A stretch of DNA of 64,000 bases from Pectinatus haikarae (GTDB lineage Bacteria > Bacillota > Negativicutes > Selenomonadales > Selenomonadaceae). How positions within the stretch are numbered: position 1 is the stretch's first letter; every line of letters starts with the position of its first letter. Both the position numbers and the translations under genes were made by a program. Positions 46,039-55,222 of this stretch are shown in pieces. The notes below the pieces were generated by a model that did no database searches, was not told where the DNA came from, and saw only the letters and a list, made by a program, of their open reading frames with translations. The stretch is taken from positions 186,001-250,000 of the forward strand of contig NZ_WIQM01000004.1 of assembly GCF_015732185.1 (NCBI RefSeq), given 5' to 3'.

Positions 46039-47613
46039 ATGAAAAATTCAACCATCAATTATTTTAAAACAAAACAGGCAGTTTTGCCACTATTTATTTC
46101 GGATTTTCTGGATATTTGTGATCCTGTGCTGGTTTTCGACAGATTCATGGAGGGAATCGACTTGGAGAAGTACCTGAAAAATGTTCCGGAACACGTTACC
46201 GGACGCATCAGGTACAACCCGACCAGCATGTTGAAAACAATCTTATTTGGATTTATGACAAATGGATATATCTCGCTTCGCGAACTCGAAGATTGCTGTA
46301 AAGTCAATCTTCGCTTTATGTATCTCATGGAACACGAGACTCCATCTTATCGCACGTTCGGCTATTTTATCGAAACTATGCTCAAACCATCGGTTGAGGA
46401 ATTGTTCAGCGAGATCAACAATAAAATTTTTGCCAAAGATCATGTGGATTTGAGCCATCTGTATATTGACGGTTCGAAATTTGAGGCAAATGCTAATAAA
46501 TATAGCTGGGTATGGAAGAAAGCGACTGAAAAATCTAGATATAGACTTTTTGAAAAAGTCACGGGATTACTCGATGAAATCAACGACGATCTTGCCAGCT
46601 TTGGCATCAAAATTGATACGAATTCCGAATACGTTCCTGAGTACCTAAGTGAAGTAACGGATCGGTATGCCAAAATCTATGAAATAGATGAAACAAAATT
46701 TGTCCATGGAAAAGGCCATCGAAAAACACCCCAGCAGAGCTATTACGAACGGCTTCAGGAATATACAGCGAAACTCAAAGAATATGTTGAAAAGATAACC
46801 ATTTGTGGTCCAGACCGGAACAGTTATTCCAAAACAGATCACTGTGCGACATTCATGCGGATCAAGACAGATTATATGGGCAACGACCAGCTCCTGCCAG
46901 CCTACAACATTCAATTTGGTATTGCAGATGAATACATAGCTGTAGCTGATGTAAATCAATACCGTGCAGACATGGATTGTTTTGTTCCCTTACTGGAGAA
47001 ATTTCATAATACCTACGGATTTTATCCAAAGTATCCAGTTGCTGATGCAGGATATGGTTCATACAACAATTATATTTACTGTGAGCAACACGGTATGGAA
47101 AAGTATATGAAATTTACTATGTACAAGAAAGAAACTACTGACGCAAAGTATCGAGATAATCCGTTTCGGGCAGTGAATTTCAAGATTGACGAAAAAGGCA
47201 CACTGCGTTGTCCGGCCGGACAGGCATTTCATCTGCAATACAGACAAAATGTAAAAGGGAATCGATACGGACGTCAGGAAGAAGTTTACCAGTGTGAAAA
47301 TTGCAGGGACTGTCCGTATGCCTCCGAGTGCAAGAAGACAGATAAAAATAGGACGATACGAGTTAATCAGGAACTAACTTCTATACACCAAGAAGTTGTG
47401 GATAACCTAGAAAGCATTCAAGGCGCGCTTCTTCGAATGAATCGCTCGATTCAATCTGAAGGCACTTTTGGCATCATGAAAAATAACCGCTGGTATAAAA
47501 GAATCGTTCGAAAAGGCATGAAACAAGTACGTTTAGAGATTTTCCTGGTTTCCATCGGGCACAATCTTTATAAATACCACAATAAAAGACTACGTTTGAA
47601 GAAAGCCGCATAA
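46039..47613 (+). CDS. IS1182-family transposase
   Basis: 524 residues, full length. N-terminal DUF772-type domain (RYNPTSMLKTILFGFMTNGY, MEHETPSYRTFGYFI), then the DDE domain with YIDGSKFEANANKYSW, VADAGYGSYNNYIYCE and a cysteine-rich zinc insertion (CRDCPYASEC). The C-terminal EGTFGIMKNNRWYKRI carries the last acidic residue. No ribosome site precedes the ATG, as is common for transposases. Confidence 0.93.
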   Translation: MKNSTINYFKTKQAVLPLFISDFLDICDPVLVFDRFMEGIDLEKYLKNVPEHVTGRIRYNPTSMLKTILFGFMTNGYISLRELEDCCKVNLRFMYLMEHETPSYRTFGYFIETMLKPSVEELFSEINNKIFAKDHVDLSHLYIDGSKFEANANKYSWVWKKATEKSRYRLFEKVTGLLDEINDDLASFGIKIDTNSEYVPEYLSEVTDRYAKIYEIDETKFVHGKGHRKTPQQSYYERLQEYTAKLKEYVEKITICGPDRNSYSKTDHCATFMRIKTDYMGNDQLLPAYNIQFGIADEYIAVADVNQYRADMDCFVPLLEKFHNTYGFYPKYPVADAGYGSYNNYIYCEQHGMEKYMKFTMYKKETTDAKYRDNPFRAVNFKIDEKGTLRCPAGQAFHLQYRQNVKGNRYGRQEEVYQCENCRDCPYASECKKTDKNRTIRVNQELTSIHQEVVDNLESIQGALLRMNRSIQSEGTFGIMKNNRWYKRIVRKGMKQVRLEIFLVSIGHNLYKYHNKRLRLKKAA

Positions 47614-47705
47614 ACTGTAGAAAAGCAGTTTTTATGGGGAAAGGGGTTGTATGCCCTTTTTTCAGTAATTGCCCGCTTGTTGCCTCAAACTGTGTAGAAA
47701 AAGAG

Positions 47706-47749
47706 GCTGTGGACAAAATGATTTCTCATTTTGTCACAGCCCCTTTTTT
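47706..47749. terminator. Hairpin at the right end of the IS, serving lysS
   Basis: GGCTGTGGACAAAATGA and TCATTTTGTCACAGCC pair around a four-base loop with six T on the plus side. It lies 2 bases beyond the lysS stop. On the minus strand the A-rich tail gives no T run after lysS, so termination of lysS by it is uncertain. Confidence 0.65.
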
Positions 47750-47751
47750 AT

Positions 47752-49245
47752 TTATTGTTCTGACGGCTTAGTTTTCATATGAGGAAATAAGATAACATCA
47801 CGTATTGAAGGACTGTCGGTAAGCAGCATCACCAGACGGTCAATGCCGATGCCGAGTCCACCGGTAGGAGCAAGTCCGTATTCCAGTGCGGTAATGAAGT
47901 CTTCATCCATCATATGTGCTTCATCATCACCATGTTCGCGCTGATTCTGCTGGTCGACAAAACGTTTTTTCTGATCGATGGGATCATTTAGTTCGGAGAA
48001 CCCATTGGCAAGTTCACGTCCGCAGATAAACAGCTCAAAACGATCGACGAAGTCGGGATTTTCTTTATTGCGTTTGGAAAGCGGAGATACAGCGGTCGGA
48101 TATTGAGTGACAAATGTAGGAGCAATCAGTGTTTCCTCAACCTTTTCATCAAATATTTGATACATTATTTCACCGATACCATGATGCTGTTCATACGGAA
48201 CTTTTAATTCTTCCGCGAAGGAACGTGCCTGTTCGATGGCAGTTACTGATGAAAAGTCTTTGCCGGTAGCCTCTTTGACCACATCTGCCATAGTAACGCG
48301 GCGAATACTGCTAAGATCAATTTCAGCCCCCTGATATGTAATTGATGTCGTGCCAAGTACATCTTCTGCTACCTTTGCAATCAAAGCTTCGGTCATATCC
48401 ATAACTTCATTGTAATCAGCGAAGGACTGATATGTTTCAACAGTGGTAAATTCAGGACTGTGGCGATTGTCAACACCTTCATTCCTGAATATGCGGCCGA
48501 TTTCGTATACTCTTTCAAGACCGCCGACAATGAGCCTCTTAAGATATAGTTCCGTTGCGATGCGAAGATACATATCCATGTCCAAAGCATTATGATGCGT
48601 TATGAAAGGGCGCGCATTGGCACCGCCTGCAATAGAATTCATAACGGGTGTTTCCACTTCAAGAAAGTTTCTGCTGTCAAGAAAACGGCGTACTGCCTGA
48701 ATGATTTTTGTTCGGCATATAAAAGTACGTTTTACATCCGGGTTTACGATCAGATCGAGATATCGTTGGCGATAGCGTGTTTCAACATCTTTCAGACCGT
48801 GAAATTTTTCGGGCAGAGGACGAAGTGATTTTGCCTCTATGCTGAAGCCGGTAACTTTTACTGTGGTTTCACCGCGGTGCGTCTTAAATACAGTTCCTTC
48901 TATACCGATAATATCGCCTATATCAAGCAGTCTGAAATTGGCATACTGATCTTCACCAAGAACATCAAGCTTAAAGTACACTTGTATATCGCCGGTAATA
49001 TCAGCAAGTACGGCAAAACTGGCTTTGCCGTGTCCGCGTATAGCAGTGAGCCGTCCGGCGATGTGTACGGTTTTTTCTTCTAGTGCATCAAAATTGGCCA
49101 ATATATCTTGGGCATGGTGTGTAACGGAATATTTGCGGCCGAATGGTTCTATGCCTTTATCAATAAACGCCTGCATTTTATCGCGGCGCACTTTTACAAG
49201 TTCATTTATATCCTGTGGTGTTTCTGGTGTCTGCTGTCTAGCCAA
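47752..49245 (-). CDS. lysS: Lysyl-tRNA synthetase, class II
   Basis: 497 residues: N-terminal OB-fold anticodon domain (HIAGRLTAIRGHGKASF) and class II catalytic domain with motif 2 RNEGVDNRHSPEFTTVE and motif 3 GLGIGIDRLVMLL near the C-terminus. Follows greA with 15 bases between, as in many Firmicutes. Confidence 0.97.
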   Translation of the reverse strand: MARQQTPETPQDINELVKVRRDKMQAFIDKGIEPFGRKYSVTHHAQDILANFDALEEKTVHIAGRLTAIRGHGKASFAVLADITGDIQVYFKLDVLGEDQYANFRLLDIGDIIGIEGTVFKTHRGETTVKVTGFSIEAKSLRPLPEKFHGLKDVETRYRQRYLDLIVNPDVKRTFICRTKIIQAVRRFLDSRNFLEVETPVMNSIAGGANARPFITHHNALDMDMYLRIATELYLKRLIVGGLERVYEIGRIFRNEGVDNRHSPEFTTVETYQSFADYNEVMDMTEALIAKVAEDVLGTTSITYQGAEIDLSSIRRVTMADVVKEATGKDFSSVTAIEQARSFAEELKVPYEQHHGIGEIMYQIFDEKVEETLIAPTFVTQYPTAVSPLSKRNKENPDFVDRFELFICGRELANGFSELNDPIDQKKRFVDQQNQREHGDDEAHMMDEDFITALEYGLAPTGGLGIGIDRLVMLLTDSPSIRDVILFPHMKTKPSEQ

Positions 49246-49260
49246 TTTATAGCCTCCATT

Positions 49261-49737
49261 TTATTTTACTTCAATTATTTTGTATCTCAGCACTCCGGCG
49301 GGAACATTTACATTTACGGTATCGCCGATTTTGTGCCCCAAAATAGATGATCCAACAGGTGATTCATTGGATATTTTGCCGTCGGTTACATCAGCTTCGG
49401 CCGAACCGACTATAGTGTATGTTTCATCTTCATCAAATTCGAGATCACGAATGACGACTTTATTGCCAAGACGGATAATGCCGCTGCCATCTCCCCGGGT
49501 TTCATGGATTACATCGCTTTCACGAAGAACTTTTCTCAAACGGAGTATTTCGCCCTCTATGAAAGCCTGCTCATTTTTTGCATCATCATATTCCGAGTTT
49601 TCACTTATATCACCAAAATCAATGGCTTGTTTTATACGCTGAGCTACTTCAATACGCCGGACGCTTTTTAAGTTCTCCAGCTGTTGTTCAATTTTTTTTA
49701 AGCCTTCTTCAGTTAAGATACTGCGTTTTTCTGCCAT
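49261..49737 (-). CDS. greA: Transcription elongation factor GreA
   Basis: 158 residues: N-terminal coiled coil with the acidic tip DFGDISENSEYDDAK that stimulates RNA cleavage in backtracked polymerase, then the FKBP-like domain (ESPVGSSILGHKIGD). The ATG at 49737 is seven bases from GGGAGAG; an ATG at 49743 is too close. Confidence 0.96.
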   Translation of the reverse strand: MAEKRSILTEEGLKKIEQQLENLKSVRRIEVAQRIKQAIDFGDISENSEYDDAKNEQAFIEGEILRLRKVLRESDVIHETRGDGSGIIRLGNKVVIRDLEFDEDETYTIVGSAEADVTDGKISNESPVGSSILGHKIGDTVNVNVPAGVLRYKIIEVK

Positions 49738-49820
49738 AATCATGCTCTCCCTTATGAATAAATCAGGTGTTTCCCTACCGGGTTTTCAAATTGTAAATAT
49801 TGTCGGGTGGAATATAAGAC

Positions 49821-49853
49821 AAGGAGTGTCAAGATGCCTTGACACTCCTTTTG
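49821..49853. terminator. Intrinsic terminator, possibly bidirectional
   Basis: AAGGAGTGTCAAG and CTTGACACTCCTT pair around a short loop. Lies between the Cof hydrolase gene (ends 49908, minus) and the greA promoter region. Confidence 0.75.
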
Positions 49854-49907
49854 ATTATATGTGGTTTTTTTATGTTTGTCAATTTCAATGACTTGCGGCG
49901 CATTCGA

Positions 49908-50717
49908 TCAGACGGATAAAAATCCGAGTTCCTGCAAGGCATTATAGATGCCGTCATCATCGTTGGATGCTGTTGTTTTTGCGGCTGCATCCTTTATTTC
50001 CTGCGGTGCATTGCCCATTGCAATTCCTGTGCCGACGGAAGCCAGCATGCCAAGGTCATTGTAATTGTCGCCGAACGCTATAGACTCATCGGCAGAAACA
50101 CCGCACAGTTTCAGAAAGAAATTTACCGCATGCGCCTTGGAAATAGATTGATCGATTATTTCCAGTAAAGTAGGAGATGAGCGGATAATGGTAAGCTGTT
50201 CGTAAGCGGCAGAAAGAACAGTTTCCATCTGACTGCAGACGGCGGGAGGACACATACACAAAAGCTTATGAGGAAGAATGCCGCCTGTCAGCAGATCAGT
50301 AAATGACATTTCAAGAGGTATGGCACCGGTAATACTTATTTCTGCTTTGACGGGGGCTGCGGTTATATCTTCTACATACCAATCATCGTCACAATAATAA
50401 TTGACAATGGTTTGAGGCCACAGGGAATGTATTTTTCTGAGAATAGACCGGCAGTCTTGTCCCGATAATTTTTTGCTGAAAAGAACATTGCGATCGGCAG
50501 AAAGTATCAGGGCGCCATTATAACTGATAATGGGTGCTGCGATTCTCAGATCGTCTATCAGCGGTGCAATGGCTTTGGGCATCCGTGCAGAAACAGGTAC
50601 AAAGATAATGCCGTTATTGTACAGCTGCCGGACTGCCTCTATCGTAGAAGAAAGCAATTTATGCTGTGAGTTCAGAAGCGTTCCGTCGATATCAGAAAAA
50701 ACAATTTTAAATGACAT
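49908..50717 (-). CDS. Cof-type HAD-IIB sugar phosphatase
   Basis: 269 residues: nucleophile SDIDGTLLNS (D9, D11), C2-type cap, and AFGDNYNDLGMLASVGTGIAMGNA near the C-terminus. Promiscuous phosphatases of this class act on sugar phosphates. It lies 38 bases downstream of the solute-binding protein gene on the same strand, so it may belong to the sensory/PTS cluster. Confidence 0.88.
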   Translation of the reverse strand: MSFKIVFSDIDGTLLNSQHKLLSSTIEAVRQLYNNGIIFVPVSARMPKAIAPLIDDLRIAAPIISYNGALILSADRNVLFSKKLSGQDCRSILRKIHSLWPQTIVNYYCDDDWYVEDITAAPVKAEISITGAIPLEMSFTDLLTGGILPHKLLCMCPPAVCSQMETVLSAAYEQLTIIRSSPTLLEIIDQSISKAHAVNFFLKLCGVSADESIAFGDNYNDLGMLASVGTGIAMGNAPQEIKDAAAKTTASNDDDGIYNALQELGFLSV

Positions 50718-50755
50718 GCTGCATATCTCCTTTTTAAATTTAGACTGACAATATA

Positions 50756-52084
50756 TTAATTTTGCAGAAAATCGTTTATTTTTTTCTGTATTTTATTCAA
50801 GGCATTATTAAAAGGAATTATTTCATCGATAATTTTTTTTATTTCACTGTCAGCCATAAGCATTGCCAGCGAATATTTTTGGAATTTGGGTGGTGAAACT
50901 GCCGACTGCATGATGTTGCTTATGATGGAAAGGTTCATCTTTTCATCTCCGGGAGCATCATACAGAAGCGCCTGTCTGGCTTCATCTGATTCTGCCGCTG
51001 CTTTTATTACGGGAACTCCCTGAGATACACTGGGTAAAAAACGCTGTGTTTTGCCGCTGTAACAGAGCTCCTTAAGAAATTCCCAGGCCATCTTTTTATG
51101 GGAGCTGCGGCTGCTCATTCCTATCAGCAGAGTGTTAAGCTCTGAAGTGTTGCTGCCGGAAGGACCGGCGGGCATCTCAATGCAGTCCCATTCAAAGGAT
51201 GAATATTTTTTTATGCGCCAGGGATATGGCTTATAAGTGCGGTATTCAGCAAAAGTGAAAGGTCTGAAGGCTACATTGCCCATATCGAAATCCTTGGCGG
51301 TGACGGTATGTCCCATGTTGGTCTTTTTTAGATCGATCATAAATTTCAAAGTTTCAGCCATTTTGCTGTCGGCAAAGTAGGAAAATTTTCCGTCATCGCG
51401 AAATAATTGCAGACCATTGCTGGCAGCGGCCTGCTGCCACGTATAATCATAATAGCCAAATTGATCGGGAACACCGTCATCGTCAGTATCCTTAGTGACA
51501 CGGCGGCATATGTCGATAAAATCCTGCCAGGTCCACCCGTTTTCGGGAATAGCTATATTTTCCCGTGCCAATAAAGTTTTATTTACAAACATCAGAGTGG
51601 GAACACTTTCAAAAGGCAGAGCATACTGACGGTGCTTATATTGTCCGTAATCAAGAGACGCCGGATAATAGGCGTCTGTATCAAAAGAAGGATCACTTTC
51701 GGCCAGAGTATCAAGATTCTGCAAAAGGCCCATGGTACTGTAAAGATTAAAATCATCGGACAGTACCATAAAAATATCGGGCTCGCTGCCGTCAAGAACT
51801 TTTTCTGCGAGCCATTCGGCGTAATCCTGTTTCCTTATACCGCTGACATATGTGATTTTTACATTGGGATGAATATTTTCAAAATTTTTTATTGCATTAT
51901 CTATAGCTGCGTAGGAATCACCGGAAGGAACATTCCAATTGCTGCCGGAGAAAAGACCGAGGCGGATGACAAGCTGCTCCTGTTTTTGAGCATATATATT
52001 GTAAAAAAAGAGAGCTGACAGTATTAGGAGAGCAGCAATGCATAATAAAAGTTTTACGTTTTTCTGCTGTATATTGCGAAACAT
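50756..52084 (-). CDS. Membrane-anchored extracellular solute-binding protein (family 1)
   Basis: 442 residues: signal anchor at about 10-32 with no lipobox cysteine, then a periplasmic type II binding fold (LVIRLGLFSGSNWNVP, PDIFMVLSDD, YALPFESVPTLMFVN are typical of sugar-binding SBP_bac). The DTDDDGVPDQFGYYDY segment resembles a calcium-type insertion. Start ATG 52084 with GAGGCGA; the earlier ATG at 52111 overlaps the regulator gene. No ABC permease is near, so sensing is more likely than transport. Confidence 0.82.
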   Translation of the reverse strand: MFRNIQQKNVKLLLCIAALLILSALFFYNIYAQKQEQLVIRLGLFSGSNWNVPSGDSYAAIDNAIKNFENIHPNVKITYVSGIRKQDYAEWLAEKVLDGSEPDIFMVLSDDFNLYSTMGLLQNLDTLAESDPSFDTDAYYPASLDYGQYKHRQYALPFESVPTLMFVNKTLLARENIAIPENGWTWQDFIDICRRVTKDTDDDGVPDQFGYYDYTWQQAAASNGLQLFRDDGKFSYFADSKMAETLKFMIDLKKTNMGHTVTAKDFDMGNVAFRPFTFAEYRTYKPYPWRIKKYSSFEWDCIEMPAGPSGSNTSELNTLLIGMSSRSSHKKMAWEFLKELCYSGKTQRFLPSVSQGVPVIKAAAESDEARQALLYDAPGDEKMNLSIISNIMQSAVSPPKFQKYSLAMLMADSEIKKIIDEIIPFNNALNKIQKKINDFLQN

Positions 52085-52094
52085 GCTTATCGCC

Positions 52095-52769
52095 TCATTT
52101 TTCCGTATCAAGCTGTTGGCTCATACCGGTTTGTACTGCCCAGATGGCAAGCTGGGTACGATCCCGCAAATTAAGTTTGCTGAGAACAAAACTAAGGTTA
52201 TTGCGGACAGTGCCTTCAGATAAATTGAGCTTTTCTGCTATTTCCCTGTTGGACAAACCGCGGCCGACGAGGCATACTACCTTTTTTTCAGTGCGGGTCA
52301 AAATTTTTGTGCCGTTTTCTTCTACCTGTACGGCAAAATTACTCTGCGCCATTTCGGAAAATAATTTCACTACCTTGGCAATAAGATTGGGATTGATCAT
52401 GGCACCGCCGTTAACCACTGTGCGGACAGCATTTGCCAGCTCAACAACGGAAACGCCTTTTAAAAGATAACCGCTGGCACCGAATTTCAGTGCGTTATAA
52501 ATATATTCATCATCGTCAAAAGTTGTGAGAATGATAATTTTTATTTTCGGCCAGTGTTCTTTTATAAGATTAGTACACTGAACACCGTTTAACTTGGGCA
52601 TACGGACATCCATAAGTATGACGTCAGGCTGGCTTTTTTTGAGAAGTTCCATTACTTTGCAGCCGTTCTCTGCTGTGGCAGTGACATTCATGTCAGGATT
52701 CATATTCAAAACTATTTTTAGACTTTCCCGTATAAGTTCCTGATCATCGGCTATCATTATTTTTATCAT
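52095..52769 (-). CDS. NarL/LuxR-family response regulator
   Basis: 224 residues: receiver domain with phospho-acceptor D54 in ILMDVRMP, and LuxR-type helix-turn-helix at about 150-215 (LTRTEKKVVCLVGRGLSNREIAEKL, GTVRNNLSFVLSKL). Its start overlaps the end of the sensor kinase gene by about 25 bases, so the pair is co-translated. Confidence 0.92.
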   Translation of the reverse strand: MIKIMIADDQELIRESLKIVLNMNPDMNVTATAENGCKVMELLKKSQPDVILMDVRMPKLNGVQCTNLIKEHWPKIKIIILTTFDDDEYIYNALKFGASGYLLKGVSVVELANAVRTVVNGGAMINPNLIAKVVKLFSEMAQSNFAVQVEENGTKILTRTEKKVVCLVGRGLSNREIAEKLNLSEGTVRNNLSFVLSKLNLRDRTQLAIWAVQTGMSQQLDTEK

Positions 52770-54075
52770 TATAAATATCTCCTCGACTCAATGGAATATC
52801 TGCTTGTATTATAAATCCGCCGCAGCTTTTATATTTCAATGTGCCATGCAGCAGGGAAAGTCTTTCCTGCATATGACGCAGACCGAAGCCTTCAATGGGA
52901 TTCTCACAGCCGGTGCCGTCGTCCTTTATATGTATTTTCAGCAATCCATCAGTCTGAGAAAAAATGATTTCTATATGAGCGGCATGACCGTGGCGATTAG
53001 CATTAGTAATACTTTCCTGAATTACACGATAGATAACTTCTTCCTCATCGGCGCGGAGATTCTGCGGGCAGCAGTCATAATTGAGTGATATATGCATACC
53101 TGAAGCCGAGGCAAAATCCCCGATCATTTGGGAAAGGGCATTTTTTAGAGGAAGTTTTTCCAGATTGTCAGGACGAAGTCTGCGGACTGAGCGCCGGACG
53201 TCGTTTATACCGTGACGGGCGGTGTCGCTGATGACTTTCAGCTGTTTTTTTGTAAAGTCAGGAGCGGCGTCGATTGTGGCAAGACAGGCATCAAGGCCGG
53301 CTATAATTGATGTCAAGGCATGCCCGAGTGTATCGTGGATCTCCCTTGCCAATCTGTTTCTCTCTCTGGTCTCCGCCATATGCTCAGCCTCTATGGCATA
53401 ATTCCTGAGTTTTTCGTTAGCATCATTGAGCTGCTTGTTAAGTGACTGTATGCGTTCTTTTTCCTGGTGCTGGTTTTGTACCAGCAGCATCGTATATATA
53501 ACGAAAAGTATCATATTGAATGAAGTGAGAATATTACAGGCGGCTTTTAAAATCCCCTGTACGGATTGATTATAATAAGAAATATAAACATCAAAAGGGA
53601 TCATTTTAAGCTGCAGGTCGACCAGATTATAGCTGGCGATAAGATAAAGACTAAACATGGCTGCCGTTAAAATTATGCGCTGATTTTTGCCGCGGTAACC
53701 GCTTATGAGATCAGCGACCACCAGGAGAATGACCCCGTCATAGGCCATGTTGATGCTGCGCATTACAATAAGGCAGGAGCAGATTTCCAAGGCAAGAATG
53801 ATGTAGCGATATTTACTCTGCGTTAAAATACAGCGGCGGTATATAATGCTCAGCGAAAGTAAAAGAAGAAAGGCACAGATAGCGAATAGTATAATTTTGT
53901 TTGCCGACCATGGCACGGCAGAGACTGAATCAAGAAAAAGCCGTGCCGACATAGAAGTATTGATCTTCGTCTGGGTGATGCTCATAAATATGGCTAAAAG
54001 AAAAACTGAAGCTGCATTGAATGCATACAGAACATAATGCATGGCAGCAGCGGAGTATAATTTTGGCTGCGTCAT
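52744..54075 (-). CDS. NarL-type sensor histidine kinase with multi-TM domain
   Basis: 443 residues: six or so N-terminal TM segments, a coiled coil, HisKA_3 dimerisation domain with the phospho-acceptor histidine in REIHDTLGHALTSI (about 244), and HATPase (EEVIYRVIQESITNANRHG, DDGTGCENPIEGFGLRHM). No extracytoplasmic domain of its own, so input may come from a partner such as the binding proteins on either side. Start ATG 54075 with GGGTGGGA; a GTG at 54087 overlaps the upstream gene. Confidence 0.85.
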   Translation of the reverse strand: MTQPKLYSAAAMHYVLYAFNAASVFLLAIFMSITQTKINTSMSARLFLDSVSAVPWSANKIILFAICAFLLLLSLSIIYRRCILTQSKYRYIILALEICSCLIVMRSINMAYDGVILLVVADLISGYRGKNQRIILTAAMFSLYLIASYNLVDLQLKMIPFDVYISYYNQSVQGILKAACNILTSFNMILFVIYTMLLVQNQHQEKERIQSLNKQLNDANEKLRNYAIEAEHMAETRERNRLAREIHDTLGHALTSIIAGLDACLATIDAAPDFTKKQLKVISDTARHGINDVRRSVRRLRPDNLEKLPLKNALSQMIGDFASASGMHISLNYDCCPQNLRADEEEVIYRVIQESITNANRHGHAAHIEIIFSQTDGLLKIHIKDDGTGCENPIEGFGLRHMQERLSLLHGTLKYKSCGGFIIQADIPLSRGDIYNDKNNDSR

Positions 54076-54077
54076 AT

Positions 54078-55058
54078 TCAGTCCCACCCGTTAATATTAT
54101 TCTGTGAAATGTTTTCCGAGGTCAGCAATACTGTCGGCAGTTTAATATACCTTTGGTCGATGCGATTGCTCAGCAATTCATATGCTTTTTCTGCCGCGAG
54201 CTGTCCTATGCGGCGCGGTGATTGTGCTGCGGTTGCGGTCATATTGCCGCGAAGAATCATTTCTTTTGTTTCCGGCGCACCGTCAATGCCGTAAACATTC
54301 ACACGGGAAAGCTGCCCGGCATTTTTCAATGCGGCGAGAGCCCCCATGGCAGCAGGATCGTTCAACGCCATCACGACGTCGATATCATTGTGTTTTTTTA
54401 TAAGCGCTTCCATTGCCGGCATAGCCAGCTCCAGCTGTCCCTTGCATTCCGCGGAGTCAATGATTCTAAAAGAAGGATGGTTTCTGATCGTGTCGGTAAA
54501 ACCATTTATTCTGTCCACTGCGGATTTTGCCTGGGAGTGTTTAAGAAGGACGATATTGGCACCTGCCAGATTGGCCAGCATATGTTCGGCACAATCCACG
54601 CCGGCCTGATAATTATCAGAAACTATGGTCAGGGCAACAGAAGATTCATTCTTGTCATCGGCATTTGTGTCAACCGCTATTACAGGTACATTTGCTTTTT
54701 GGGCCATTTCAAGAATAGGATCTATTTGCTGCCAGTCAACAGCGTTAAGAAAAAGAACCTTTATGCCGTCATTTATAAGCTCCCGGACCTCTTCTGTCTG
54801 CCGATTGGTGCTGAGTGCCGCGTCACGGGTCAAAAGCGTGTCACCGTTTTTTTCAACCGCGGTGCGTATTTCATCGTCTATTATTTCATAAAAAGGATTA
54901 TTTAATGTCATATAAACTGCGCCGAATTTTCTGCGTTGTTCATTATGTGCGGCGGAATAATCGGCAGACAGAAATATATTTTCCCGCAGACAGAAAATTG
55001 ACAGCAGAATGATAAAAAGTAAAAAAACGGACGAATATAATTTGTATTTTTTTTTCAT
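54078..55058 (-). CDS. Periplasmic LacI-type sugar-binding protein
   Basis: 326 residues with an N-terminal membrane anchor or signal (about 8-24) and a Peripla_BP_4 fold (GAVYMTLNNPFYEII, AVDTNADDKNESSVAL, VMALNDPAAMGAL). Such proteins bind ribose, xylose or similar sugars. No transporter permease follows; the sensor kinase gene overlaps its end, giving the SBP-kinase-regulator layout of XylFII-LytS-like sensors. Start ATG 55058 with GAGGGAA upstream. Confidence 0.85.
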   Translation of the reverse strand: MKKKYKLYSSVFLLFIILLSIFCLRENIFLSADYSAAHNEQRRKFGAVYMTLNNPFYEIIDDEIRTAVEKNGDTLLTRDAALSTNRQTEEVRELINDGIKVLFLNAVDWQQIDPILEMAQKANVPVIAVDTNADDKNESSVALTIVSDNYQAGVDCAEHMLANLAGANIVLLKHSQAKSAVDRINGFTDTIRNHPSFRIIDSAECKGQLELAMPAMEALIKKHNDIDVVMALNDPAAMGALAALKNAGQLSRVNVYGIDGAPETKEMILRGNMTATAAQSPRRIGQLAAEKAYELLSNRIDQRYIKLPTVLLTSENISQNNINGWD

Positions 55059-55143
55059 AGTAATTCCCTCATAATGTATTATACTTGAAAAAAGCAAAAG
55101 GAACACTAATTTTAAGGGGAATGTGAGAGCAGCAGAAGATGCT

Positions 55144-55184
55144 TAAAAGGGCGCAGAAAAATCTGCCGCCCTTTAGTTTTAAAC
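55144..55184 (-). terminator. Terminator of the PTS operon
   Basis: On the minus strand AAAGGGCGGCAGA and CTGCGCCCTTTT pair around TTTTT, ahead of the sensory genes. Confidence 0.7.
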
Positions 55185-55222
55185 AAATCTGAATAGGAAA
55201 TAAAGATGATCCGGAGGATTGA

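Larger units (their letters stand above)
45938..47749 (+). mobile_element. IS1182-family insertion sequence, complete
   Basis: 1812 bases bounded by perfect 16-base inverted repeats: AAAAAAGGGGCTGTGA at 45938-45953 and its complement at 47734-47749. It carries one full-length transposase. It sits exactly between the stop codons of two convergent genes (45939 and 47752). A target duplication is not obvious because the flanks are A/T runs. Confidence 0.9.
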
